The notes under the pieces are model-generated. The model made no database searches. It saw nothing but the letters and a program-made list of their open reading frames with translations, and had not been told where the DNA came from. A program made the translations under genes and the position numbers. A stretch of 56,543 nt of DNA from Gemmataceae bacterium (GTDB lineage Bacteria; Planctomycetota; Planctomycetia; Gemmatales; Gemmataceae). The stretch is from assembly GCA_009692005.1 (NCBI GenBank), contig SHZZ01000019.1, positions 1-56,543 of the forward strand. The letters are read 5' to 3'. Positions 20,385-29,650 of the stretch are shown piece after piece (the first letter of the stretch is position 1; each line of letters begins with the position of its first letter).

Positions 20385-21278
20385 ATGCGGTTTTGCTTTG
20401 TCCACCTTGCCGGTGAACCTTCTCCCCGCCTGGCGGTGGAACGCGGCAACCAACTCTTTTCCCTCCCTTTTCAGGGGGGATTGCGCAAGGCCCTGGAGGA
20501 ACTCGGGCCGGAGGCGCTATTCAATAGCGGGGCGGAGGCAACCAAGGCCATTCCTTCTGAGCAGGTCAAGGCCTGGCTGCCGCCGGTTCATGATCCACGA
20601 ACCCTGCGCGACTTCTACGCCTTTGAACAGCATGTGAAAACCTGCCGGGCCAACCGCGGCCTGCCCATGCCTCCTGAATGGTACCAGGCGCCCGTCTTTT
20701 ATTTCTCCAACCCCACGACTTTGAAAGGGCACAATCAGCCGGTTCGCCGTCCGCGAAATACCCAGGAACTAGATTTTGAACTAGAGATCGCCGCCGTCAT
20801 TGGAAAAGAGGTGGTTAATGTCTCGGGGCAGGCAGCCGAGGATGCGATTTTCGGCTACACGATTTTCAACGACCTGTCAGCGCGGGACATCCAGCGCCAG
20901 GAGATGAAATGCGGGCTGGGGCCGGCCAAGGGGAAGGATTTCGCCTCCGTCCTTGGACCGGTGGTGGTGACTTGCGAGCATCTGGCGCCTCGCCGACTGG
21001 CACCGGGCCGTTATGACCTGTCCATGAAAGCGCGAAAGAACGGTGTGGAAATCTCTCGCGGCAACATGAAAGAGATCCACTTCGACTTCACCCGCTTGGT
21101 GGAAAGGGCCTGTGCCGATGCCCCGCTTTTCCCGGGAGACATTTTGGGTTCCGGAACCGTGGGCACCGGCTGTATCCTGGAGTTAGGACCGGAAAAAACC
21201 GGCGGCTGGCTGCAACCAGGCGATGTCCTTGAGTTGGAAATTGAACGGATCGGCGTGCTGAGGACCTCCATTGTTTGA
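20385..21278 (+). CDS. Fumarylacetoacetate hydrolase family protein
   Basis: 297-residue FAH-superfamily enzyme. The metal-binding acidic residues are visible in LDFELEIAAVIGKE (two Glu) and FNDLSARDIQ (Asp), and the C-terminal GTVGTGCILELG fits the family core. GAGGAG lies four bases before the start. The position between hpd and hmgA suggests it hydrolyses fumarylacetoacetate or maleylacetoacetate in the homogentisate pathway. It is much shorter than classical FAH (about 420 residues) and belongs to the broader family that also contains acylpyruvases, so the exact substrate is inferred from context. Confidence 0.9.
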   Translation: MRFCFVHLAGEPSPRLAVERGNQLFSLPFQGGLRKALEELGPEALFNSGAEATKAIPSEQVKAWLPPVHDPRTLRDFYAFEQHVKTCRANRGLPMPPEWYQAPVFYFSNPTTLKGHNQPVRRPRNTQELDFELEIAAVIGKEVVNVSGQAAEDAIFGYTIFNDLSARDIQRQEMKCGLGPAKGKDFASVLGPVVVTCEHLAPRRLAPGRYDLSMKARKNGVEISRGNMKEIHFDFTRLVERACADAPLFPGDILGSGTVGTGCILELGPEKTGGWLQPGDVLELEIERIGVLRTSIV

Positions 21279-21314
21279 TCCGCCGACAATCCACCGATTA
21301 GCGAAAGTGGCGCC

Positions 21315-22481
21315 ATGTACTACATGAAACTGGGGCAGGTTCCTGCCAAAAGGCATACCCAACTCTTGGGGCCCAAGGGCGAACTGCGCTACGAACAGGT
21401 GGTCACCACCCACGGCTTCGATCACCGCTATGCCTGCCTTTACCACCTCCACCCGCCAACCCGCGTGATGGAAGTGGTGGAACGCCCGCCACAGCCAATT
21501 GAACTCGTTCCCCAAAAAGTCAAGCGGCATGTCCACCTTCGGCCCCTGGGGTTGAAGCCCGGAGGCGACGCAATCAGCGGGCGCAATCCGCTGCTTGCCA
21601 ACGCCGATGTCACACTGGCCATCTGCAGACCTACGGAGAAAATGGCTTACTTTTATCGCCCGGGCGATTGCGACGAAATCATCTTCATCCACCAGGGCCA
21701 AGGCACGCTGCAAACCTGGCAGGGCAACATTCCCTTTGCCGAGGGCGACTACCTGGTGATCCCGCGCGGCACGACCTACCGCTTTGACTTCAGCGGTTCT
21801 GCCGACCCCGAAGCCCTGGCGCGCATGCTCGTCATCCGCACCCCAAGCATGATCCGCTTGCCCAGCCGGTATGTGAACCCCGCCGGGCAGCTCCGCCTGG
21901 GCGCCCCCTTTTACGAACGCGACATCCGGCCCCCATCCCTTTTACAAACCCATGAGGAAACTGGCGGGCCGTGGGAAGTGCGCGTGCAGACCGGCGATCA
22001 GTTCACCGGCTACTTATTCGACTTCCACCCTTTCGATGTCGTGGGCTGGGACGGCTACTGCTACCCCTGGGCCTTCAATATTTACAACTACGAACCGCTG
22101 GCCGGCCGCGTGCATCTGCCTCCGCCCTTCCAGCAAACCTTTCAGGCCGACCGCTTTGTCGTCTGCAGTTTCTGCCCGCGCATGCTGGAAGATCACCCCC
22201 AGGCCATCAAAGTCCCTTATGTTCATTCCAATGTCGATTCTGACGAAGTGCTTTATTATGTGAACGGGAATTTTTCCTCGCGGCGTGGCATCGGCGTCTC
22301 CTCGATCACCCTGCATCCCTCGGGCATTCCTCACGGCCCGCACCCCGGCGCAATCGAGGCCTCCTTGAAAGCCACGCGGACCGAAGAACTTGCCGTCATG
22401 GTCGACACCTTCGCCCCACTGCAACTCACCACCGAAGCCCTGCAGTGCGATCAGGCCGATTACCCCATGTCGTGGAAATGA
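21315..22481 (+). CDS. hmgA: Homogentisate 1,2-dioxygenase
   Basis: 388-residue cupin-fold iron dioxygenase that opens the homogentisate ring to maleylacetoacetate. The iron ligands can be read by comparison with known HGDs: His and Glu in YVHSNVDSDEVLYY, and His in LHPSGIPHGPHPG. The N-terminal part (HTQLLGPKGELRYEQVVTTHGF) is also typical. The protein is somewhat shorter than eukaryotic and proteobacterial forms (about 430-445). Gene order hpd, FAH-family, hmgA, flavin reductase supports the assignment. Confidence 0.93.
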   Translation: MYYMKLGQVPAKRHTQLLGPKGELRYEQVVTTHGFDHRYACLYHLHPPTRVMEVVERPPQPIELVPQKVKRHVHLRPLGLKPGGDAISGRNPLLANADVTLAICRPTEKMAYFYRPGDCDEIIFIHQGQGTLQTWQGNIPFAEGDYLVIPRGTTYRFDFSGSADPEALARMLVIRTPSMIRLPSRYVNPAGQLRLGAPFYERDIRPPSLLQTHEETGGPWEVRVQTGDQFTGYLFDFHPFDVVGWDGYCYPWAFNIYNYEPLAGRVHLPPPFQQTFQADRFVVCSFCPRMLEDHPQAIKVPYVHSNVDSDEVLYYVNGNFSSRRGIGVSSITLHPSGIPHGPHPGAIEASLKATRTEELAVMVDTFAPLQLTTEALQCDQADYPMSWK

Positions 22482-22500
22482 TCCCGCAAGAGGAACCCTC

Positions 22501-23130
22501 GTGAATTCTTTTCCCCACTACAAGACCCTGGCTGTTGACCAGCGGGAAATCCGCCAGAACTACAGCACCCTGGTATCGTGCGTGGTGCCCCGGCCCATCG
22601 CCTTCGTGACGACGCTGTCACCCAGCGGCGTTGTCAACCTGGCGCCTTTCTCCTTTTTCAACGGAGTGGGTGGCAATCCCCCGGCGATCATGTTTTCTCC
22701 TTGCAACAATCGGGCCGGCCAACCGAAGGACACCCTGGTGAACTTGCGCCACCTGGGCGAGTTCGTTGTCAATATTGTCCCGCACGCCATCGCCAAGGAG
22801 ATGAACCAGGCCTCGTTTGAGTATCCCCCCGAGATCAGCGAGTTAGAAAAGTGCGGTTTCACGCCGCTGGCCAGCGAGCGGGTCAAGCCGCCTCGGGTGG
22901 CGGAGTCGCCTGTTCATCTGGAATGCCGCCTGGTGCAAATCGTGCCGGTGGGCGTCGGCCCTTTGGCCGCGAACATCTGCATTGGCGAGGTGCTTTGTTT
23001 TCATGTGGCCGAGGGATATTTACAGCCGGATGGCACGGTGGACATTGCGAAACTGGATCCGGTGGCGCGCCTGGGCGGGGAACTTTACAGCCTGGCCCGC
23101 GAGCGTTTCTCCCTCCCCCGACCGGGGTGA
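22501..23130 (+). CDS. Flavin reductase-like (FMN-binding split barrel) protein
   Basis: 209-residue protein of the flavin reductase-like/flavoredoxin group: VVPRPIAFVTTLSPSGVVNLAPFSFFNGVG and the later GEFVVNIV are its usual core. The start is GTG 22501, with GAGGAA seven bases upstream; the frame before it overlaps hmgA and is not conserved. It is the last gene of the hpd operon. Such proteins bind FMN and are often of unknown substrate. A flavin or electron-supply role in aromatic degradation is a guess from position. Confidence 0.87.
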   Translation: MNSFPHYKTLAVDQREIRQNYSTLVSCVVPRPIAFVTTLSPSGVVNLAPFSFFNGVGGNPPAIMFSPCNNRAGQPKDTLVNLRHLGEFVVNIVPHAIAKEMNQASFEYPPEISELEKCGFTPLASERVKPPRVAESPVHLECRLVQIVPVGVGPLAANICIGEVLCFHVAEGYLQPDGTVDIAKLDPVARLGGELYSLARERFSLPRPG

Positions 23131-23144
23131 GCATCCTTGGTTGC

Positions 23145-24170
23145 CTACCCCACCGCCACCACAGCCTTGATCACGCCCGTTTCTGGCTTCAACCATTGCG
23201 GGAAGACATCGATCATGCCTTCCAGCGGCGCCTGATGCGTGATCCACGGCTTGGTGTCGATCTTGCCTTCCTCGATCAGGCGGATAGTGTTGGCAAAATC
23301 CCCCGGCAAGGCGTTGCGACTGGCGAGAAAAGTCATTTCGTGACGGTGCATCAGCGGGTGCTTGAACACCACTTCCGACATGGTGATGCCGACAAAAACC
23401 AGCCGACCGGCATAGCCGACAAAGTTGTAAGCGTTGCTCATGGAGGCATTGGAGCCGGTGGCGTCGATGACGACATGCGCCAGCCGACCATTGGTCAGTT
23501 CCTTCAAAGCGTCAAGTTCCTTGCCATCGCCCTTGGCCAGGATGGTGTCCTTCACATTCATTTTGTCGCGGACAAAGGCCAGGCGTTGCTCGTTCATATC
23601 CATGACAATGGGCCTGCAACCGGCGACCTTGATGAACTCCAGGTTTGAAAGGCCGATGGGGCCGGCGCCGATGATCAGGGCGTTTTCCCCCGGCATGGCC
23701 TTGGCCCGGTTGACGGCATGGCTGCCGATCGCCAGCGTTTCCACCAGGGCCAGTTGTTCAAAAGTGAGTTTTTTACTTGGGAACAGTTTGCGAGCAGGAA
23801 GGATGAAATACTTGCGCAAGCCGCCGTCGGCCATCACGCCAAGGGTTTTATTAAACTCGCAGGCGTTGGTGTGGCCGCGTTCGCAGCTATGGCATTTTTG
23901 GCAGTTGATGTAAGGCTCTACGCAGCAGCGGTCGCCCACTTGGACATGGGTCACGCCTTCGCCAAGCGCGGCGATTTCCACGCCGAGTTCGTGTCCTGGG
24001 ATGCGCGGGTAAGTGTAGAAGGGCATTTTTCCCAGGTAGCCGCTGTAGTCCGTCCCGCAGATCCCCACGCTATGCACCCTGAGCAACGCCTCGCCCGGGC
24101 CAGGCTTGCCCGGCTCCGGCGTGTCGATCATCTGAAAGTTCTTCGGTTCTTGTAAGAGGATGGTCTTCAT
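23145..24170 (-). CDS. Zinc-dependent alcohol dehydrogenase (MDR family)
   Basis: 341-residue medium-chain dehydrogenase/reductase. Catalytic zinc site: CGTDYSG and GHELGVE. The structural-zinc cysteines form CQKCHSCERGHTNAC. The NAD(P) Rossmann motif is NALIIGAGPIGL. It resembles sorbitol/threonine/galactitol-type polyol dehydrogenases. It is convergent with the homogentisate operon, only 14 bases from its end, so the two transcripts run into each other unless they terminate inside coding sequence. Substrate not determinable. Confidence 0.92.
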   Translation of the reverse strand: MKTILLQEPKNFQMIDTPEPGKPGPGEALLRVHSVGICGTDYSGYLGKMPFYTYPRIPGHELGVEIAALGEGVTHVQVGDRCCVEPYINCQKCHSCERGHTNACEFNKTLGVMADGGLRKYFILPARKLFPSKKLTFEQLALVETLAIGSHAVNRAKAMPGENALIIGAGPIGLSNLEFIKVAGCRPIVMDMNEQRLAFVRDKMNVKDTILAKGDGKELDALKELTNGRLAHVVIDATGSNASMSNAYNFVGYAGRLVFVGITMSEVVFKHPLMHRHEMTFLASRNALPGDFANTIRLIEEGKIDTKPWITHQAPLEGMIDVFPQWLKPETGVIKAVVAVG

Positions 24171-24225
24171 GTTGGTTCCCTGGTAGAGGTGATCTTTAGA
24201 GCAATCATATCGGCAAGGAGAGCCG

Positions 24226-24246
24226 TTGGGGATTATTTTTCCCCAA
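24226..24246. promoter_or_regulatory. Palindrome in a divergent promoter region
   Basis: Perfect inverted repeat TTGGGGA-N7-TCCCCAA between the divergent alcohol dehydrogenase and planctomycete cytochrome C genes. It lies 56 bases upstream of the dehydrogenase start, where an operator would be. No regulator gene is adjacent. Confidence 0.35.
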
Positions 24247-24325
24247 GGTTTCCCTCAACAAACCCCATAGTTCCGGGTACAATTTCTTGGTGAAATTAAT
24301 CCTGCCTGCCAAGTGAAACCCTGCC

Positions 24326-27300
24326 ATGCGTAAATATCTTCTCCTTGCTCTGCTGATCGTTGGAACTTCCCCGGTCTTGGCCGAGGACAAGCCTCTGGAA
24401 TTCAACCGGGACATCCGGGCGATTCTTAGTGAAAACTGTTTCGCTTGCCATGGCCCCGACCCGGGGACCAGAAAGGGCGGGTTGCGCCTGGACACCGAGG
24501 TCGGCGCCAAGGGCGACGGCAAAACCAAGGGCGCCATCGTCCCGGGAAAACCCGAGGACAGCGAACTCTACTGGCGGCTGATTGCCACCGACGCATTGGA
24601 AATCATGCCTCCGGTCAAGACTGGGAAAAAACTCAGCGACCAGGAAAAGGCTCTGCTGCGCGAGTGGATTAGTGAGGGGGCGCCCTGGGATGGGCATTGG
24701 TCCTTCATCCCCATCAAGAAAACTGCGCCGCCTACAGTTGCTCCTTCCAGTTTCAATCGCAACGACCTCGACCGCTTTATTCTGGAAAAACTGGCGCAAC
24801 AAGGAATGAAACCCTCGCCGCCAGCCGACAAGGTCACCCTCTTGCGCAGGCTTTCCTTCGACTTGACCGGCCTTCCCCCCACGCCCGAAGAAACGCAAAA
24901 GTTTCTCAACGATGGCAGCAGCCAGGCTTATGAAAAACTGGTGGACCGTTTGCTGGCCTCGCCCCACTTTGGCGAACGCATGGCTGTTTGGTGGCTCGAC
25001 CTGGTCCGCTATGCCGACAGCGTGGGTTACCACGGCGACCAGCCGGTTTCCGTCTGGCCCTTCCGCGACTGGGTGATCAACGCCTTCAATAGCAACATGC
25101 CTTTCAACCGCTTCACGATTGAGCAGGTCGCGGGAGACTTGCTGGCGAATGCCACGCTAGAGCAGAAAGTGGCGGCGGGTTACAACCGCCTGGGGATGAT
25201 GAGCGCCGAGGGAGGCGTGCAAGATAAAGAATACCTGGCGAAGTACGCGGCAGAGAGGGTGCGCAACCTGGGCGGGGCCTGGCTGGGAACCACGCTCGGC
25301 TGCGCCGAGTGCCACGACCACAAGTACGACCCCTTCACCATGAAAGACTTTTATTCCCTGGAGGCGTTTTTCTCGGACATTACCGAGAGAGGCCTGTATA
25401 GGGGCAGCGACTTCGGGCCGGTAATGCGGCTGCCAACGGCGGGGCAAAAAGCGGAGCTGGAATCGCTGGAGAAGCAAGCCGCGGATCTTCGTTCACTCTT
25501 GGACAAGCCCACGCCGGAACTGGTCTCGGCCCAGGCCGCCTGGGAAAAGTCGCTCGCCAGCCAGGAGCCCTGGACCATACTCAAACCTATCAAGGCGGTT
25601 TCCAAGGGAGGCGCCAAGCTGGAAATCCAGGCCGATGGCGCGCTGCTTGCCACGGGAAAGAAAACCGACAAGGACACTTACACCCTGACAGTGAAGCTGC
25701 CCAAGGGGACCTTCACCGCCTTGCGCCTGGAGGCCTTGCCGCACCCGTCCCTTCCCGCTGGCGGGCCCGGCCGAGCCGCGAACGGGAATTTTATCCTGAC
25801 GGAAATTGCCGCCGCCATGCAGGGCGCGACCCTGGCCCTGAGCGATCCTTCCGCCACCTTCGAGCAAACTTCAGGCGCCGAGAAAAGCCCTTATAAATCC
25901 TGGACAGTGAAGGCGGCCATCGATGGCGACACTCAAGGGGCGAATTGGGGCTGGGCCATCCTGCCCGAAGTGAACAAGCCGCAGCACGCGGTCTTTCAGT
26001 TCAAGGAAGATTTAAGGGTGGATGGGGACAAGGAACTGACCCTGACCCTGGCGCAGAACCACGAGAATAAACACACGCTGGGCCACTTCCGCCTGTCGAT
26101 AACGGCAACCACTCGGCCGGTGAAGGCTGGTCAGGGGCAGAGCCTGCCGCAGGATATTCTCGCCATCCTGGCCGCCGCGCCGGAGAAAAGGACCGCGCAG
26201 CAGCAAAGCCAGATGGCGGCGCATTACCGCTCAATCGCGCCGGAGCTGGCCGCCACGCGCAAGGAACTGGTCGCGGTCGAGGCCAAGAAAACCAATCTGG
26301 AAAAGAGTTTTCCCACCACCCTGGCCACCATCAGCCGTGCGCCGCGGACCATCCGCTTGCTGCCCCGTGGCAACTGGATGGACGATTCCGGCCCCATTCA
26401 ACCGCCCGCCGCCCCCGCTTCCTTGCCCCCCATGGTTTCAGGCAAGCCGCGCCTGGACCGACTCGACCTGGCCAACTGGCTCGTGGGCGAAACCAACCCG
26501 CTTACTTCCCGCGTCCTGGCCAACCGCCTTTGGAAGCTCTTTTTCGGCCAGGGGCTGTCGAGGAGACTTGACGACATCGGGTCGCAAGGCGAATGGCCCA
26601 GCCATCCCGAACTGCTCGACTGGCTGGCGGCCACGATGAGGGAAAGCCAGTGGGATTTGAAAAAGGCCATCAAGCTGATGGTGATGAGCGGGACATACCG
26701 GCAGTCTTCGCTGGCCAGCGCCGAGCAAATGGAAAAGGACCCGCTCAACCGCTGGCTTGGGCGGCAGGGACGCTTCCGCATCGAGGCAGAATTCGTCCGC
26801 GATGCTTCCCTGAGCATCTCTGGCCTGATGGTCGACCGCCAGGGTGGGCCAAGCGTGAAGCCTTATCAGCCGCCAGGCTACTGGGCCTATTTGAATTTCC
26901 CTACAAGGGAATGGCAGAAGGACCAGGGCGACTCGGTCTACCGCCGCGGGCTGTACACCCATTGGCAACGGCAGTACCTGCACCCGGCCATGATGGCTTT
27001 TGACGCCTCGTGCAGGGAAGAATGCTCGCCCGACCGCATTCGCTCCAACACGCCGTTGCAGGCGCTGGCGCTGTTGAACGACCCCAGCGCGGTGGAGGCG
27101 GCGCGCGTGTTCGCGGAAAAAATCGTGCGCCGGGGCGGGCCAGCCGACCGCGAGAAAATAACCTTCGCTTTCCAGCGAGCCGTTTCCCGCGCTCCCCGGC
27201 AGGCGGAACTCGCCCTCCTGACTTCCTTGTTGGAAAAGGAAAGGAAACGCCTGGCAGGTGCGCCTCAGTTGGCCAAGGAGTTTTTGTCTCAAGGCGACCA

Positions 27301-27397
27301 GCCGGTTCCAAAGGACTTGAACGAGGTTGAACTTGCCGCCTGGACTACCCTGGCCCGGGCCCTGCTCAACCTGCACGAAACCATCACCCGCAACTAA
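24326..27397 (+). CDS. Planctomycete cytochrome C protein (PSCyt1-DUF1549-DUF1553), second copy
   Basis: 1023-residue paralogue of the gene at 112. A signal peptide (residues 1-19, ending PVLA) precedes CxxCH (C38-C41-H42, ENCFACHGPDPG). DUF1549 carries WWLDLVRYADSVGYHGD and CAECHDHKYDPF. DUF1553 follows (LANRLWKLFFGQGLSRRLDD; RRGLYTHWQRQYLHP). The inter-domain linker has no KPATAD repeats. A DUF1501 gene follows after nine bases, repeating the arrangement at the left end of the window. Confidence 0.94.
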   Translation: MRKYLLLALLIVGTSPVLAEDKPLEFNRDIRAILSENCFACHGPDPGTRKGGLRLDTEVGAKGDGKTKGAIVPGKPEDSELYWRLIATDALEIMPPVKTGKKLSDQEKALLREWISEGAPWDGHWSFIPIKKTAPPTVAPSSFNRNDLDRFILEKLAQQGMKPSPPADKVTLLRRLSFDLTGLPPTPEETQKFLNDGSSQAYEKLVDRLLASPHFGERMAVWWLDLVRYADSVGYHGDQPVSVWPFRDWVINAFNSNMPFNRFTIEQVAGDLLANATLEQKVAAGYNRLGMMSAEGGVQDKEYLAKYAAERVRNLGGAWLGTTLGCAECHDHKYDPFTMKDFYSLEAFFSDITERGLYRGSDFGPVMRLPTAGQKAELESLEKQAADLRSLLDKPTPELVSAQAAWEKSLASQEPWTILKPIKAVSKGGAKLEIQADGALLATGKKTDKDTYTLTVKLPKGTFTALRLEALPHPSLPAGGPGRAANGNFILTEIAAAMQGATLALSDPSATFEQTSGAEKSPYKSWTVKAAIDGDTQGANWGWAILPEVNKPQHAVFQFKEDLRVDGDKELTLTLAQNHENKHTLGHFRLSITATTRPVKAGQGQSLPQDILAILAAAPEKRTAQQQSQMAAHYRSIAPELAATRKELVAVEAKKTNLEKSFPTTLATISRAPRTIRLLPRGNWMDDSGPIQPPAAPASLPPMVSGKPRLDRLDLANWLVGETNPLTSRVLANRLWKLFFGQGLSRRLDDIGSQGEWPSHPELLDWLAATMRESQWDLKKAIKLMVMSGTYRQSSLASAEQMEKDPLNRWLGRQGRFRIEAEFVRDASLSISGLMVDRQGGPSVKPYQPPGYWAYLNFPTREWQKDQGDSVYRRGLYTHWQRQYLHPAMMAFDASCREECSPDRIRSNTPLQALALLNDPSAVEAARVFAEKIVRRGGPADREKITFAFQRAVSRAPRQAELALLTSLLEKERKRLAGAPQLAKEFLSQGDQPVPKDLNEVELAAWTTLARALLNLHETITRN

Positions 27398-27406
27398 GAG
27401 GCCGGC

Positions 27407-28819
27407 ATGATTCCCGAAATGTTTCCCATGGCTCGCAGAGCCTTCCTGCAACAGTCGGGCGGGCTGGGCGCCTTGGCCCTTGGCTCGCTGCTGGGGGAAT
27501 CCCGCGCCGCCGATTTGGCCGCGCCCAGGGGCATCGTCCATCCGCTGCATCATCCGGCCAAGGCCAAGCGCGTCATTTATCTTTACATGGCGGGCGGCAT
27601 GACCCATTTGGAAACCTGGGACCCCAAGCCGGAGCTGGCCAAGAGGAACGGGGCTCCGATGCCCGAGTCGATCACCAAGGGGCAGCAGATCGCCCAGCTG
27701 CAAGGGGCGAAGCTTAATTGCCTGGGACCGCAGCATCCTTTTCAAAAATATGGAAAGAGCGGCCTGGAGTTCAGCTCCATCTTTCCGGAACTTGGCGCCC
27801 ACGCCGCCGACCATATGTGCATTCTCCGCGGCATGCGCACCGAGGCGATCAACCACGACCCGGCGCACACCTTCATGAACACCGGCACCCAGATCCCCGG
27901 ACGGCCGTCGATGGGGTCGTGGATCTGGTACGGCCTCGGGTCGGAAACGCAGAACCTGCCAGGCTTCGTCGTCATGGTCTCCACCGGGCGCTTTGGCCAA
28001 AGCCAGCCGATCGCCGCCAGGCAATGGCACTCCGGCTTTCTCCCGAGCAGATTCCAGGGGGTGCAATTCCGCGGCACCGGCGAGCCGGTCCTTTACATTC
28101 GCAATCCCAAGGGGATCGACTCCGCCAGCCAGCAGGAACTGGTGCGCTCTATTCAGGCACTCGACCGGTTGGAAAACGCCGTCGTCGCCGACCCGGAGAT
28201 TGAGGCCCGCGTGGCACAGTATGAACTCGCCTTCCGCATGCAAACCAGCGTGCCCGACCTCATGGATGTCTCCAAGGAACCGAAAAAAATCCTCGATCTC
28301 TATGGCTCCACTCCAGGCGACGGATCCTTTGCCAGCAATTGCCTGCTGGCCCGCAGACTGGCCGAGCGCGGCGTGCGCTTTATTCAGCTCTATCACCGCG
28401 ACTGGGACCACCACGGCTCGGTCAAGGATCATTCGCTCGGCACAGCCAAGGAAGTCGATCGCGGAGCCTCCGCCTTGATCCAGGACCTCAGACAGCGCGG
28501 CATGCTCGACGACACCCTGATTGTCTTCGGCACCGAGTTCGGACGCACACCCATGGCACAGGGCAGCGGACGCGACCACCACATGAAGGGCTTTTCCCAG
28601 TGGCTGGCCGGCGGCGGGGTCAAGGGAGGCATCTCCCGCGGAAGCACCGACGAGTTCGGCTACAACGCTGTTGAGAAAATCACTCCCGTTCATGATGTCC
28701 AGGCCACCATCCTGCATCTTCTCGGCATCAATCATTTGAAGCTGGTGATCCGCTCGCAGGGGCGCGACTTCCGCCTTACCGATGTCAGCGGCCAGGTGAT
28801 GAAAGACATTTTGGCTTAA
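27407..28819 (+). CDS. DUF1501 family exported protein, second copy
   Basis: 470-residue paralogue of the gene at 3307. The N-terminus MARRAFLQQSGGLGALALG is a Tat-like signal. Family stretches seen: YLYMAGGMTHLETWDPKP near residue 60, FIQLYHRDWDHHGSVKDH, and VFGTEFGRTPMAQGSGRDHH. The Asp/His-rich segments match the metal sites of the alkaline-phosphatase/sulfatase fold. It starts nine bases after the planctomycete cytochrome C stop. A small amidotransferase-like gene follows, 21 bases from stop to chosen start. Confidence 0.93.
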   Translation: MIPEMFPMARRAFLQQSGGLGALALGSLLGESRAADLAAPRGIVHPLHHPAKAKRVIYLYMAGGMTHLETWDPKPELAKRNGAPMPESITKGQQIAQLQGAKLNCLGPQHPFQKYGKSGLEFSSIFPELGAHAADHMCILRGMRTEAINHDPAHTFMNTGTQIPGRPSMGSWIWYGLGSETQNLPGFVVMVSTGRFGQSQPIAARQWHSGFLPSRFQGVQFRGTGEPVLYIRNPKGIDSASQQELVRSIQALDRLENAVVADPEIEARVAQYELAFRMQTSVPDLMDVSKEPKKILDLYGSTPGDGSFASNCLLARRLAERGVRFIQLYHRDWDHHGSVKDHSLGTAKEVDRGASALIQDLRQRGMLDDTLIVFGTEFGRTPMAQGSGRDHHMKGFSQWLAGGGVKGGISRGSTDEFGYNAVEKITPVHDVQATILHLLGINHLKLVIRSQGRDFRLTDVSGQVMKDILA

Positions 28820-28840
28820 AAGTTGAAAAGGAAATGCCTC

Positions 28841-29590
28841 ATGCGCCTGGCGGGGTTGCTTCTTGCACTGGGATTGACCCTTGGCCTTTGGGCCGAGGAA
28901 ACCAGGCCGGTGCGCGTGGGGCTTTACGACGACATCGGCGTCGGCAAGGGTGTTAAAGAGTTTCATGAAAGCCTGAAGAAACTGCCCGGGTTGAAAGTCA
29001 CGCTGGTCAAGGCCGCGGAGATTCAAAACGGCATTCTCAAAGATTTTGACATTCTCATTCAGCCGGGCGGCTCGGGCGGCGGGCAGGGCAAAGCGCTTGA
29101 GGAAAAAGGGCGAGAGAATATTCGCCAATTTGTCAAAGTCGGCGGCGGCTATCTCGGCATCTGCGCCGGCGCTTACCTCGCCACCTGCGATTACGACTGG
29201 TCGTTGCACCTGCTCGATGCCAAGGTCATTGACAAGAAGCACTGGGCCCGCGGCTTCGGGCCGGTGGAGGTCGGCTTCTCTTCCAAAGGGAGCAAACTTC
29301 TGGGCCTGAACAAGGATAAGGCGACTATTTATTACCACCAGGGGCCGCTGCTAGCCCCGGCGAATAATCCCCTCATCCCCGATTACGAGAACCTGGCGAC
29401 TTTCGAGTCGGAGTTGGCCAAGAACGGCGCGCCCAAGGGCGTGATGGTGGGAACGACCGCGGTAACCGCTTCCACTTTTGAAAAGGGAAGAGTCTTTTGT
29501 TTTTCCCCACACCCGGAAAAGACCGAAGGCCGCATGGACATGGTCCTGCGCGCCATCCTGTGGACGGCGGGAAGAAACGCCAAAGAGTAA
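28841..29590 (+). CDS. Secreted glutamine-amidotransferase-like protein (BPL_N domain)
   Basis: 249-residue protein with a signal peptide (MRLAGLLLALGLTLGLWAEE). It has a class I glutamine-amidotransferase-like fold of the kind found at the N-terminus of some biotin-protein ligases. The nucleophile elbow is GGGYLGICAGAYLA, and a later FSPHPEKTEG supplies the His-x-Glu-like pair. No ligase domain is present. Start ATG 28841 follows AAAGGAAA; a TTG at 28823 would extend it by six residues. It is the third gene of the planctomycete cytochrome C/DUF1501 unit. Export makes a normal amidotransferase role unlikely; function unknown. Confidence 0.82.
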   Translation: MRLAGLLLALGLTLGLWAEETRPVRVGLYDDIGVGKGVKEFHESLKKLPGLKVTLVKAAEIQNGILKDFDILIQPGGSGGGQGKALEEKGRENIRQFVKVGGGYLGICAGAYLATCDYDWSLHLLDAKVIDKKHWARGFGPVEVGFSSKGSKLLGLNKDKATIYYHQGPLLAPANNPLIPDYENLATFESELAKNGAPKGVMVGTTAVTASTFEKGRVFCFSPHPEKTEGRMDMVLRAILWTAGRNAKE

Positions 29591-29623
29591 CTTTTTGAAA
29601 TTAGCCCGCCGAGCGGACCCACA

Positions 29624-29650
29624 TCCCGGGAACGCCTCGGCATTCGAGGT
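29624..29650 (-). repeat. Variant of dispersed hairpin B
   Basis: Read on the minus strand: CGAATGCCGAGGCGTTCCCGGG. It resembles the AATGCCTTGGCGTTCCCGG near 6453 and the GGCGTTCCC flank of hairpin B. It fills most of the 60-base gap between the convergent BPL_N-like and PqaA-like genes. Confidence 0.45.

Noticed and set aside
26438-29338. 966-codon minus-strand frame across DUF1553, DUF1501 and the BPL_N-like gene
   Set aside because: Runs antisense to three recognisable genes with no ribosome-binding site or motif; a composition shadow.
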